Source: Oleiharenicola lentus
GTDB taxonomy: Bacteria > Verrucomicrobiota > Verrucomicrobiia > Opitutales > Opitutaceae
Direction of reading: 5' to 3'
Length of the DNA: 64,000 nucleotides
Assembly (NCBI RefSeq): GCF_004118375.1
Contig: NZ_SDHX01000001.1
Span: forward strand, 2,483,693 to 2,547,692
Positions 9,168-17,568 of the stretch are shown here, piece after piece. The notes under the pieces were generated by a model that did no database searches, was not told where the DNA came from, and saw only the letters and a program-made list of their open reading frames with translations. The translations under genes and the position numbers were made by a program. Each line of letters starts with the position of its first letter. Within the stretch, counting starts at the first letter, position 1.

Positions 9168-9935
9168 ATGCGTATCATTGACGTCCATACCCACCCGATC
9201 CTGCGCGACGACCACCGCGGCCGCACCGGCGCGGAGCAACTCCTGGCCCGGGCCCGCGCCCACGGCATCCGCCAGGTGGTCGTGCTGGGCGACGTGCTTG
9301 CCTTCGGCCGCTCGCCCAATGCGGCGCAGATCCGCCTGATCAACGACGAAACGCACGAGCTGATGTGCCGTCATCCGGAGTTCGTCACGGGATTCTGTCA
9401 TCTCAACCCGACCCTCGGCGCCCCCGCCGTCCGCGCGGAAGTAGCCCGCTGCGTCGCCCGTGGCTTTCGCGGCCTCAAGCTGGAGATCGCCAACAACGCC
9501 GCCGATGCGGTCATGCGCCCGCTCATGGAAGAGGCTCGCCGCCACCACCTGATCGTTCTCCAACACGCCTGGAGCATGACCAAAATCGGCGAACGTGCCT
9601 TCCACACCGATCCGGAGGATGTTGCGACGCTCGCCCGGCGTTTTCCTGACGTCCGCATCATCATGGCCCACCTGACAGGCTGCGGCGTGCGCGGCGTGCA
9701 GGCCGTGAAAGCCTGCCCCAACGTCGTGGTGGACACTTCCGGGGCCGCCCCCGAGACGGGCATGGTCGAATACGCGGTGGAGCAACTCGGCGCCGGCCGG
9801 ATTCTCTACGGCTCCGACGCCCCCATCCGCGACTTCGGCGTAGCCATCGCCCGTATCACGGGTTCGCGCCTCGATCTCCGCACGCAGCGAAAAATCCTCC
9901 ACGACAACGCCGCGGCCCTTCTCGGACTGAAATGA
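9168..9935 (+). CDS. Amidohydrolase-family metal-dependent hydrolase
   Basis: A 255-residue TIM-barrel protein of the amidohydrolase-2 type. It opens with MRIIDVHTHPI, the HxH metal pair, and continues with QHAW, MAHLTGCG and YGSDAPI, which can provide the remaining histidines and aspartate. Such enzymes hydrolyse lactones or amides or decarboxylate acids. The ATG at 9168 is chosen because it begins exactly at the first beta strand; an in-frame TTG at 9153 would overlap the upstream gene. Its stop overlaps the next start by 4 bp (ATGA). The following gene encodes a shorter relative without the HxH pair. Substrate unknown. Confidence 0.82.
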   Translation: MRIIDVHTHPILRDDHRGRTGAEQLLARARAHGIRQVVVLGDVLAFGRSPNAAQIRLINDETHELMCRHPEFVTGFCHLNPTLGAPAVRAEVARCVARGFRGLKLEIANNAADAVMRPLMEEARRHHLIVLQHAWSMTKIGERAFHTDPEDVATLARRFPDVRIIMAHLTGCGVRGVQAVKACPNVVVDTSGAAPETGMVEYAVEQLGAGRILYGSDAPIRDFGVAIARITGSRLDLRTQRKILHDNAAALLGLK

Positions 9936-10690
9936 ACTTCTTCGACGCCAACACCTGGGTCGGCCGCTGGCCCTTCTCCTTCGCCGCCGCCCACACGCCT
10001 CGCTCGCTCGCGGGGCACTTGAAGCGACACGGCATCGCCCGCGCCCTCGTTTCACCGCTCGACGCCGTCTTCGCCCCGGCCCCGCAACCGGCCAACCTTG
10101 CCCTGCTCGCCGCGACGAAGCGCCAGCGCGCGCTGCTGCCCGTGCCGGTGATCAACCCTTCTCTCGCGAACTGGCGCGCTGATCTTGCCGCCGTCGCCAT
10201 CGATCCGGGCGTGCGCGCCGTGCGGCTGTTGCCCAACTACCACAATTACCGGCTCAACCATCCCGCGGTGGACGAATTGTGCGACGCCCTGAAATTTCTC
10301 CGCCTGTGTCTCATCATCCAGCTGCAGCTCATCGACCAGCGGCATGAGTATCACGCCCTGACGATCAAGCCGGTGCCGGTTGGCGACTTGGCAAACCTGC
10401 TGCGGCGCCACCCCGGTCGCCCCGTGCTAGCCAGCGGACTCCTGCGCCCCGACCTGCTCAAGCTGGCCCCCCGCCACCCCAACCTCCTCGCCGACCTCTC
10501 TTTCGCCGAGTGGCACGATACGATGGAGCACCTCCTCGCCAAGGTGCCCGCCCGCCAGCTCGCCTTTGCCTCCCACACCCCGCTGCTGATCACCGCCGCG
10601 GCCCGGGCCAAGCTGGACACCTCCACCCTGCGCGCCGCGCCTCGCCGCTTAATTGCTTCCGCCAACCTGCAACGTTTTCTCCGTCTCTGA
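9932..10690 (+). CDS. Amidohydrolase-like protein lacking the HxH metal motif
   Basis: A 252-residue protein that overlaps the preceding amidohydrolase gene by 4 bp. Its layout matches the same TIM-barrel family (opening FFDANTWVGRWPFS, late barrel strand FASHTPLL), but the usual N-terminal HxH is replaced by ANT, and the final aspartate of a YGSD-type motif is not visible. It is probably a metal-free paralogue, either a structural or regulatory partner of its neighbour or an enzyme with changed chemistry. The assignment rests on overall pattern and gene pairing, so it is less certain than its neighbour. A 14-bp gap separates it from the epimerase gene. Confidence 0.6.
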   Translation: MNFFDANTWVGRWPFSFAAAHTPRSLAGHLKRHGIARALVSPLDAVFAPAPQPANLALLAATKRQRALLPVPVINPSLANWRADLAAVAIDPGVRAVRLLPNYHNYRLNHPAVDELCDALKFLRLCLIIQLQLIDQRHEYHALTIKPVPVGDLANLLRRHPGRPVLASGLLRPDLLKLAPRHPNLLADLSFAEWHDTMEHLLAKVPARQLAFASHTPLLITAAARAKLDTSTLRAAPRRLIASANLQRFLRL

Positions 10691-10704
10691 ACCTGCCTAG
10701 AGCC

Positions 10705-11736
10705 ATGCCCGAGCTTCCCTCCACCGATCACGAGATTGAACTCCTGCTTTCGACGCCCACCGCTGGCGCCATTGAAGCCGTCCGTAATCTGCCCGGCGAT
10801 TTCATGGTCCTCGGAGTCGGTGGCAAGATGGGCACCTCCACCGCCGTGATGCTGCGCCGCGCGCTCGACGCTGCCGGCCGGGGTGAGGCCGTTGTCACCG
10901 GCGTTTCGCGGTTCAGCCGCCCCGAGGCCCGCGCCGGGCTCGAAAACCTCGGCGTGCGCACGCTCCCGTGCGACTTGGCGGATGCCGCGCAGGTGGCTGC
11001 GCTGCCGCTGGCGACCAATGTGCTTTATCTCGCCGGACAGAAGTTTGGCACCGACAGCGCTCCCGGTCTCACCTGGATACAAAACACCTATGTCCCGGCG
11101 CTGGTCGCACAGCATTTCCGCAACTCGCGCATCGTCGTGTTCTCGACCGGCTGCGTCTATCCCTTCGTGCCGGTCACCGGCCCAGGGGCCCATGAAGGCG
11201 AGCCGGTCGCCTTTCTTGGCGAATATGCCAGCACCTGCGTCGGACGTGAACGCGTCTTCGCCCACTTCGCGCAGGAATTCGGCACGCGACAGCTCATGTA
11301 TCGCCTGAACTACGCGGTGGAGCTGCGCTACGGCGTGCTCGTGGACATCGCCCTGAAGGTCGCGCGCGGAGAGCCGGTGGACCTGACGATGGGCTGGTTG
11401 AACTGCATCTGGCAGGGCGATGCGTGCGCCCGCGCCATCCAGTGCCTGGTTCACACGGCCAATCCGCCGAAGCTGCTCAACATCACCGGCGCAGAAAAAC
11501 TCAGTGTGCGCTCGCTGGCCGGGGAATTTGGCCGGCGTTTCGGCCGCCCGCCGCATTTCACGGGCACGGAGGCCCCGACCGCGTGGCTGTCCGACGCCCG
11601 CGAGTCGCTCAAGCTGTTCGGCCCGCCTGAAACATCCCTGCCGCGCATGCTCGACCTGATCGCCGCGCACGTGGGCGGCGGCGGCCGGCTCCTCGGCAAG
11701 CCCACCCACTTTGAAGCCCGCAGCGGCAAATTCTGA
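10705..11736 (+). CDS. NAD-dependent epimerase/dehydratase (SDR family)
   Basis: A 343-residue protein. The ATG at 10705 follows the preceding stop by 14 bp and places the dinucleotide-binding motif GVGGKMGTS near residue 37, as expected for an extended short-chain dehydrogenase. Other supports are the strand VVFSTGCVYPFVP and a MYRLNYAV segment near the active site; the usual YxxxK is represented by a YASTC-type region, so the catalytic tyrosine is uncertain. It would oxidise, reduce or epimerise a sugar or sugar derivative with NAD(P). The next gene starts 2 bp after its stop. Substrate unknown. Confidence 0.8.
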   Translation: MPELPSTDHEIELLLSTPTAGAIEAVRNLPGDFMVLGVGGKMGTSTAVMLRRALDAAGRGEAVVTGVSRFSRPEARAGLENLGVRTLPCDLADAAQVAALPLATNVLYLAGQKFGTDSAPGLTWIQNTYVPALVAQHFRNSRIVVFSTGCVYPFVPVTGPGAHEGEPVAFLGEYASTCVGRERVFAHFAQEFGTRQLMYRLNYAVELRYGVLVDIALKVARGEPVDLTMGWLNCIWQGDACARAIQCLVHTANPPKLLNITGAEKLSVRSLAGEFGRRFGRPPHFTGTEAPTAWLSDARESLKLFGPPETSLPRMLDLIAAHVGGGGRLLGKPTHFEARSGKF

Positions 11737-11738
11737 CC

Positions 11739-12785
11739 ATGGACCTTCGTTCCCATCTGCTTGCCGGCCACGTCATCCCCGCCCAACCGCTGGCGCTTGA
11801 TCGCCAGCGTAAATTTTCCGAAAGACACCAGCGCGCCCTGACGCGATACTACGTTGCGGCCGGCTCCGGCGGGCTCGCGGTCGGCGTGCATTCAACGCAG
11901 TTCGAGATCCGCGATCCGCAGCATAACCTGTTGCGGCCTGTGCTGGAGCTCGCCGCGGCGACCGTGCGCGCCGAGCTGTCCGCCGCGCCCCGCAACTTCG
12001 CGCTGATCGCCGGCATCTGCGGCCGGACCCCGCAGGCCACCCGCGAAGCCGAGCTCGCGCTCTCGCTTGGCTACCACGCCGCCCTAGTCAGCATGGCCGC
12101 GTTCAAGACCGAACCAGAGGAGACCATCATCGCCCATGTTGCGACCCTCGCCGGGCTCATCCCCGTCGTCGGCTTCTACCTCCAACCGGCCGTCGGTGGA
12201 CGCGTCTTCAGCTACTCCTTTTGGCGCCGCTTCGCGGAGATTCCCGGCGTCACGGCCGTGAAGATCGCACCCTTCAACCGCTACCAAACCTTGGACGTCG
12301 TCCGCGCGATCGTGGACGCCGGCCGCGACGACGTCGCGCTCTACACCGGCAACGACGACACCATCGTCGCCGACTTGCTGACACCGTTTACATTCCCGCA
12401 TCACGGACGACCCGTGACCCGGCGCATTGTCGGCGGACTCCTCGGACACTGGGGCGTGTGGACCCATTCGGCGGTGAAGCTGTTTCGCGAAGCCCAAGCG
12501 GCCGCCCAACAACCTGTGATCAGCGCCGAATGGCTGCGGCGCGCCGTGGCGGTGACCGACATGAACGCCGCGCTCTTCGATTCCGCCAACGCCTTTCACG
12601 GCTGCATCCCCGGCATTCTTGAGGTCCTGCGCCGGCAGGGCTTGGTTGAGTCAATCCATTGCCTGAATCCCCACGAGGCTCTCTCGCCGGGCCAGGCCGA
12701 GGAGCTCACCCGCGTCGGTCTCGCTTACCCCGAGCTGACCGATGACGCTTTCGTGGCGGAGAACCGTGAACGCTGGCTGCGCTGA
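11739..12785 (+). CDS. Dihydrodipicolinate synthase-family aldolase/lyase
   Basis: A 348-residue TIM-barrel protein of the DHDPS/N-acetylneuraminate lyase superfamily. The Schiff-base lysine is K175 in AVKIAPFNRYQ, and the N-terminal GSGGLAVGVHSTQ matches the family glycine-rich substrate loop. At about 50 residues longer than a biosynthetic DapA, and set inside a catabolic cluster, it is more likely a keto-acid aldolase or dehydratase than the lysine enzyme. It sits 2 bp after the epimerase gene and 2 bp before the M20 peptidase gene, so the three are surely co-transcribed. It is a good candidate for cleaving the carbon skeleton in this pathway. Confidence 0.82.
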   Translation: MDLRSHLLAGHVIPAQPLALDRQRKFSERHQRALTRYYVAAGSGGLAVGVHSTQFEIRDPQHNLLRPVLELAAATVRAELSAAPRNFALIAGICGRTPQATREAELALSLGYHAALVSMAAFKTEPEETIIAHVATLAGLIPVVGFYLQPAVGGRVFSYSFWRRFAEIPGVTAVKIAPFNRYQTLDVVRAIVDAGRDDVALYTGNDDTIVADLLTPFTFPHHGRPVTRRIVGGLLGHWGVWTHSAVKLFREAQAAAQQPVISAEWLRRAVAVTDMNAALFDSANAFHGCIPGILEVLRRQGLVESIHCLNPHEALSPGQAEELTRVGLAYPELTDDAFVAENRERWLR

Positions 12786-12787
12786 AC

Positions 12788-13939
12788 ATGCCCACCCTGC
12801 CCCCACCCACCAGCTGCGAGGAGTTGCTCGCCCAGATGGTCTCCTTCGAGACCGTGAATCCGGATTTCGGCGGCCCGGCCGGCGGGGAGTCGGCCCTGGC
12901 CGCCCATCTCGAGACCCTCGCCCATCACTGGGGACTGCAGACCCGGCGCCTCCCGGTGGGCGATCGCGGTTTCAATCTGCTCATCACCGCCGAGACCGCG
13001 CCTGATGCCGAATGGCTCCTGTTCGAAAGCCACCTCGACACCGTCAGCCTGGACGGCATGACGGTGCCGCCGCTGAAGCTGACCGCGGACGGTGACCGGC
13101 TTCACGGCCGGGGCACCTGCGACACCAAAGGGTCAGGCGCAGCCATGCTCTGGGCCCTGCAAGCCTACGCGCACTCGACTCAGCGCGTCCGGAATGCCGG
13201 GGTTGTGTTCGTCGTGGATGAGGAGGCACAGATGCGCGGCGCCAAGGCTTTCGCCGGGGAACTCGCGCACATTTCTCGACTGCGCGGGATCGTCGTCGGC
13301 GAACCCACCGGACTCCGCCCCGTCGTGGCCCATAATGGCGCACTGCGCTGGCGCACCATCACCCGCGGCGTGGCCGCGCATTCGGCCGATCCCAGCAAGG
13401 GTCGTTCGGCCATCCATGCGATGCTGCACGTGGTCGCCGCCCTGGAGGCGCGCTTCCTGCCGCTGGCCTGCCGGGGATTTCCCCTCACTGGCCGCGCCGC
13501 AGCCAGCATCAACCTTATCCGCGGCGGATCGGCCGTGAACATCATCCCCGACTACTGCGAGATTTACTGCGACCGCCGGCTCGTGCCGGGCGAGACCGCG
13601 GCCCAGATTTTGGCGGAACGTGATGCCGCCCTGGCCGGCCAGACCGTGGAGCACGACAGCCTGTATCTCGCCCCGCCGCTGCCCCCGCAGAATTCCGCGG
13701 CCTTGCACGCCTGGGCCGCGCCAGCGCTCAGGGCCTGCGGTCTCGACGCGACGGCCATCGGCGCGCCCTACGCCACCGATGCCAGCCACTACGCCGCCGC
13801 CGGCGCCCAGGTCATCGTGCTCGGCCCCGGCGATCTTGCGCAGGCCCACACCAAGGATGAATGGCTCGACCGCCGTGAACTGGAGCGCGCCATCGCGGTT
13901 TATGGTGCGCTGCTGCGCCTGCCCGCCGGCTCGGCCTGA
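12788..13939 (+). CDS. M20-family metallopeptidase/deacylase (ArgE/DapE/ACY1 type)
   Basis: A 383-residue zinc hydrolase. The metal and catalytic residues are visible: H82 and D84 in SHLDTVS, D112 in GTCDTKGSG, E145-E146 in VVDEEAQ, and a late histidine in QAHTKDEW. A dimerisation lid lies in the middle. Family members remove acyl or acetyl groups from amino acids and related amides, which fits a nitrogen-containing substrate for this operon. No signal peptide, so cytoplasmic. It begins 2 bp after the DHDPS-family gene and ends 16 bp before the glycosidase-like gene. Specific substrate unknown. Confidence 0.88.
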   Translation: MPTLPPPTSCEELLAQMVSFETVNPDFGGPAGGESALAAHLETLAHHWGLQTRRLPVGDRGFNLLITAETAPDAEWLLFESHLDTVSLDGMTVPPLKLTADGDRLHGRGTCDTKGSGAAMLWALQAYAHSTQRVRNAGVVFVVDEEAQMRGAKAFAGELAHISRLRGIVVGEPTGLRPVVAHNGALRWRTITRGVAAHSADPSKGRSAIHAMLHVVAALEARFLPLACRGFPLTGRAAASINLIRGGSAVNIIPDYCEIYCDRRLVPGETAAQILAERDAALAGQTVEHDSLYLAPPLPPQNSAALHAWAAPALRACGLDATAIGAPYATDASHYAAAGAQVIVLGPGDLAQAHTKDEWLDRRELERAIAVYGALLRLPAGSA

Positions 13940-13955
13940 CGGTCCTCCCCCCCCC

Positions 13956-16082
13956 ATGGCCCTGCCCGTCGGTCCCTCCCTCGAGGAATTCTCCAGCGCC
14001 CGGCTGACCTGCCGGAACGGCGAACTTTTCAATCCCCCCGCACTCACCAATTTCCTTGGCTGCCTCCAGGTCGCCCCCGACATCACCGCGGTCCAGCACC
14101 TGACCTTTGCCCCGTGGTCCGTCGGCGCCAGTTGGCTCGGCACCCTGCAGTTCGACGGTTGCCGCCTTCACACCTCCGCCGCCGAGATCGCCTTCGAATG
14201 GCGCCCGGACCGGGTCGTGCGCCAAACCGAGCACCGCGACTGGCATTTCACCAGCACCACGGTCATGGGCGTCCGCGCCCAAACCGTTACCGTCGCGCTG
14301 CAGATCACCAACCGCGCCGCCGCCCGCCGGACCGTGCGGTTCGGCCTGCTCGCCGGCGAAGGCGTCGTGCGTTCCGACGATGGCTGGCATACGCCCGTGT
14401 CGCCACAGGAAGCCCCGCTCATTTCCACCACCCCGTGGGAAGGCGCGCCACCCGCAACCACGCTGCGCCGCAACCGTCGCGAAGTGCTCGCCGACCGCAG
14501 CGGACTCCTCTTCTCCTCGCAGGCCAGCGCCGCGCACGCCCTGCAGGCGACGTCACCGTCTCCGGACTGGCTGGATCGCCGCTGGCTCGGCTTCGACTGG
14601 TCGTTCGAGCCCGGAGAAACCCGCACCCTGCACTTCATCATCGCGGTTGGCGGAGACCCGGATGAACTTCACTCCGCGTTGGCCCGCTGGCGCGAAAACC
14701 CGGGAGCAGAACTCGCCGCCGCCGAAACGGACTGGCGCGCCGAGATCGCCGCCGCCTTCACCCCGGGCAATGCGCGTTACAGCGGCCACCTGCCCGTGCT
14801 GCGCACGACCAACGCGGCCCTGCGTGCGGTCTATCTCAACGCGGTCATCACGGCCATTTACTTCAAGCGCGAGCCCCGGGTTTCACCGCACGGACGCACC
14901 TACGTCACGTTGATGCCGCGGTATTGGGTGACGACCAGCTTCATCAACGACTGGTCCCTCGCGGCGTTCCTGCTCACGCTCCTCGACCCGGCCTGCGTCC
15001 GCCGCACGATCGAGCGCTGGCTGGAGCGGGACATTCACCGCCACTTCGGGACGGAATACGTGAGCGGCCGGAGCACCGGCAACTGGTATTCGTGCAACGA
15101 CTATGCCATGGCGCGCTTGATCACGCTCTATGTGCGCGTGACGGGCGAAGCCGACTGGCTCACCCACCGGGTCGGCGACCGCACCGTCCTTGAGCATCTG
15201 GTGGCCTGCGCGTCGCACTACCGCACGCTGGACCGGGGCAGCGGCCTCGCCGACTACGGCGACCGCAACAGCCTGCTCGAAGCGGTCGGCACCTATGAGC
15301 ATGAGGTGGCGTCGCTCAACGCGGCCAACGTCTGGATCCTGCGCGAAACCGCCACGCTCCTCGATTGGCAGGGACGCGCCGGGGAGGCGTCCCGTTTGCG
15401 ACAGGAAGCCACCGCCCTCGTCTCCCGGGTGCAGTCGCTCTATGTGGCGGGCGCCGGCTACTGGCACTGCCGCCGGCCCGACGGCGAACTTGTGCCGGTC
15501 CGGCATGCCTGGGATTTCATCCACACCCTGAACTTTCTCCACGCGGACCTGCCGACGGAACAAATCAACGAGATGATCGACTTCTTCCGCCGCGAGCTGA
15601 TGACGCCGACCTGGATGTCGGCCCTTTCGCCGTTGGACGAGGACACCGGTTTCTCGCAGCGACCCGACCATCAGTGGAACGGTTCCTACCCGGCCTGGGT
15701 CTCCCTCGCCGCCACCGCGCTGCTCAAAACCGACCACGCCGACCTGCTCGCCACATGGCTGCCCGGCCTGGCGGCCACCGCCCAACAGGGTCCGTATTCC
15801 CAGGCCCACTTCGTCGAGACCGCCGCCCCCACCGTCGCCGGTGGTGCCCGGAAGGCGCCGACCGAGTGGCCTTATATCAACGACTGGACCTGCCTTTCCG
15901 CCGGCAACTTCTTCGAGACCGTCGTGCTCGGCCTCTTTGGTTTCGACCCTGGCTACACCCAGCCGAAGTCCCGGCCTCAACTCGACCGGCTCGATCCGCA
16001 TGCCGCCCTGCACGGCCTCCGCTGGCAGGGCCGGCTGCTGGAAATCCGCGCTGACGGCACCATTCACTCCCCTGGCTCCTAA
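13956..16082 (+). CDS. Six-hairpin glycosidase-like (alpha/alpha)6 protein
   Basis: A 708-residue protein without a signal peptide. The ATG at 13956 follows the M20 gene by 16 bp. The N-terminal 280 residues look like a beta-sandwich; the rest is helical with repeated acidic and aromatic motifs such as TTSFINDWSLAA, SCNDYAMARL, YEHEVASLNA and YINDWTCLS. This matches the six-hairpin glycosidase architecture seen in amylo-glucosidase, trehalase and related families, but no exact GH family can be named. It may hydrolyse the imported oligosaccharide in the cytoplasm. Its TAA overlaps the next ATG by one base (TAATG). Confidence 0.6.
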   Translation: MALPVGPSLEEFSSARLTCRNGELFNPPALTNFLGCLQVAPDITAVQHLTFAPWSVGASWLGTLQFDGCRLHTSAAEIAFEWRPDRVVRQTEHRDWHFTSTTVMGVRAQTVTVALQITNRAAARRTVRFGLLAGEGVVRSDDGWHTPVSPQEAPLISTTPWEGAPPATTLRRNRREVLADRSGLLFSSQASAAHALQATSPSPDWLDRRWLGFDWSFEPGETRTLHFIIAVGGDPDELHSALARWRENPGAELAAAETDWRAEIAAAFTPGNARYSGHLPVLRTTNAALRAVYLNAVITAIYFKREPRVSPHGRTYVTLMPRYWVTTSFINDWSLAAFLLTLLDPACVRRTIERWLERDIHRHFGTEYVSGRSTGNWYSCNDYAMARLITLYVRVTGEADWLTHRVGDRTVLEHLVACASHYRTLDRGSGLADYGDRNSLLEAVGTYEHEVASLNAANVWILRETATLLDWQGRAGEASRLRQEATALVSRVQSLYVAGAGYWHCRRPDGELVPVRHAWDFIHTLNFLHADLPTEQINEMIDFFRRELMTPTWMSALSPLDEDTGFSQRPDHQWNGSYPAWVSLAATALLKTDHADLLATWLPGLAATAQQGPYSQAHFVETAAPTVAGGARKAPTEWPYINDWTCLSAGNFFETVVLGLFGFDPGYTQPKSRPQLDRLDPHAALHGLRWQGRLLEIRADGTIHSPGS

Positions 16083-17428
16083 TGTTCTCATCTCCTGTTT
16101 CAACCATCCGAACCATGATCCGCCCCTTTCTCAGCCTGTTTTTCCTCGCCTTGCTCGGCTGTCCGCACCTGCCGGCGGCGCCTTTGCCCTCCTTGCCAAC
16201 CGACCTCGTCGAACTGGCCGTGCGCACAAAGGCGCCGCGCTGGAAATTCGTGGATCACCAACGCATGCGCGAGATGCGCGAGACCTTCGCGCTCCAGGTG
16301 ACGGCCGCGGCCGCCTTCCAGGCGCCCGATCAGGTCGTGGACGGGAAAACCCTCGCCACGCACCTCGCCGACAAACTCCGCTTCTTTCTCGTCACGCCTG
16401 AGCTATATCCCGATGGCAGCACGCGCGAACCCGAGGCCCAGGGCGGCATCGGCGGCTGGACACATCACGTCCCCGCGCACGCCCTGTTGCTCGCCAAGCG
16501 CACGCCTGCGGCCTGGAGCCAGCTCTCCGCCGATGAGAAGGCCCGCGCCGACCTGCTCATGCAGGCCCTCGCCCTGGCCGCCCACTTCTGCCTCGACGAT
16601 GACAACGACTACTACCTGCTCCTCGACGGTTACTCGTTGTTTCACAAGAGCTGGAATCCGAACCACGTCGAGGGCTACGTGGGCGCGATCATCTCGGCCT
16701 CGCTCTACTTCGGGCCCGACGAACTCAACGCCTTCTTTCGCGGTTTCGACTTCGACCGCTTCATCGCCCGGCTCGAGGCCGCCCGCTTCCTGAACATCAA
16801 GCGCTGCTGGACCTGGAATCCCGCGATCCGCGACCTGATGATGAACGGCGGCTCCGTCGCGGTGCCGGCCAAGCAGGTGCTCGCCCAAGGCGTCATCACG
16901 CGAGGCGCGGGTGTCCGCAATGATTTCACGTTGAACGGCGATACCCTGCACCAACCCTGGCTCCTGCACCGTGGACAGGCGCTGCGGCTCTTCTCCAAGG
17001 CCGTGCGCACCGTGGTGCACACGGGCACGGGCTACTCCTCCGGCCTGATGCAGCGCGCCTCCGCCGCCACCGAGTCGCCGTGGGAGGGCCAGATGGGCAT
17101 GCTGCACGAGTTCGAGAGCACCGACTGGGACGGTCTGCGCACCAGCCTCGGCTACGCCTTCGAGGGCGCGATGATTGATATTCCGACCGCGGCCACGCTT
17201 AAGCTGGTGGGTGAATGGCGCGCCACCGAAGGAGGCGACATGCTGGAGCGGCGCATGGGCGTCGGCATGGGCGACATGATCTTCAAGGCCCGCGAGGGCT
17301 ACCGCAGCTTCTCGCAGGCCAAGCAGCGCGAATACAACTGGGACGAACACCTGCTGCCCATGGGCGCCGACTTCATCGTCGGCCTCTGGCAGACTTACTT
17401 CGCCCCGCCACCCCCGCCGTCGAAATAA
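16082..17428 (+). CDS. Secreted protein of unknown family, helix-rich
   Basis: A 448-residue protein translated from the ATG that shares a base with the upstream stop codon. A second ATG at 16115 (MIRPFLSLFFLALLGC) gives a tighter signal peptide and a possible lipobox ending in C, so the true start is uncertain. The mature protein is rich in aromatic and acidic residues (CLDDDNDYYLLLDGYSLFHKS region) and in long helices, consistent with an (alpha/alpha) toroid such as a lyase or glycosidase. No family motif is recognised. As the last coupled gene it probably acts on the polysaccharide outside the cytoplasm. Confidence 0.6.
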   Translation: MFSSPVSTIRTMIRPFLSLFFLALLGCPHLPAAPLPSLPTDLVELAVRTKAPRWKFVDHQRMREMRETFALQVTAAAAFQAPDQVVDGKTLATHLADKLRFFLVTPELYPDGSTREPEAQGGIGGWTHHVPAHALLLAKRTPAAWSQLSADEKARADLLMQALALAAHFCLDDDNDYYLLLDGYSLFHKSWNPNHVEGYVGAIISASLYFGPDELNAFFRGFDFDRFIARLEAARFLNIKRCWTWNPAIRDLMMNGGSVAVPAKQVLAQGVITRGAGVRNDFTLNGDTLHQPWLLHRGQALRLFSKAVRTVVHTGTGYSSGLMQRASAATESPWEGQMGMLHEFESTDWDGLRTSLGYAFEGAMIDIPTAATLKLVGEWRATEGGDMLERRMGVGMGDMIFKAREGYRSFSQAKQREYNWDEHLLPMGADFIVGLWQTYFAPPPPPSK

Positions 17429-17432
17429 ATGC

Positions 17433-17486
17433 AGGGGCGCAGCTTGCTGCGACCTCATGTGCGAGGTCGGCGCAAGCGCCGCCCCT
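17433..17486. repeat. Cloverleaf palindromic intergenic element
   Basis: Two 24-nt arms (17433-17456 and 17463-17486) pair over 20 of 24 positions around a 6-nt loop. Each arm also folds on itself: GCAGC-TT-GCTGC at 17440-17451 and GGCGC-AA-GCGCC at 17469-17480. The result is a possible four-way cloverleaf between the unknown secreted protein gene and the beta-galactosidase gene. A single-arm relative lies on the opposite strand at 19782-19808. It may act as a transcription terminator or be a REP-like mobile repeat. Confidence 0.7.
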
Positions 17487-17568
17487 ACAGGTTTAATTTC
17501 CGTTCTATTGCAGTGTCTTCTCCCCATACTCAGGTTTCAGATCTCAAGTTTCAGGTTTCCTTTTCTCC

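Noticed and set aside
11739-12785. Lysine-pathway dapA
   Set aside because: The fold is DHDPS, but length and location inside a catabolic operon argue against the biosynthetic enzyme.
17433-17486. tRNA-like gene
   Set aside because: The cloverleaf shape lacks tRNA invariant bases and an anticodon arm; it is a palindromic repeat.
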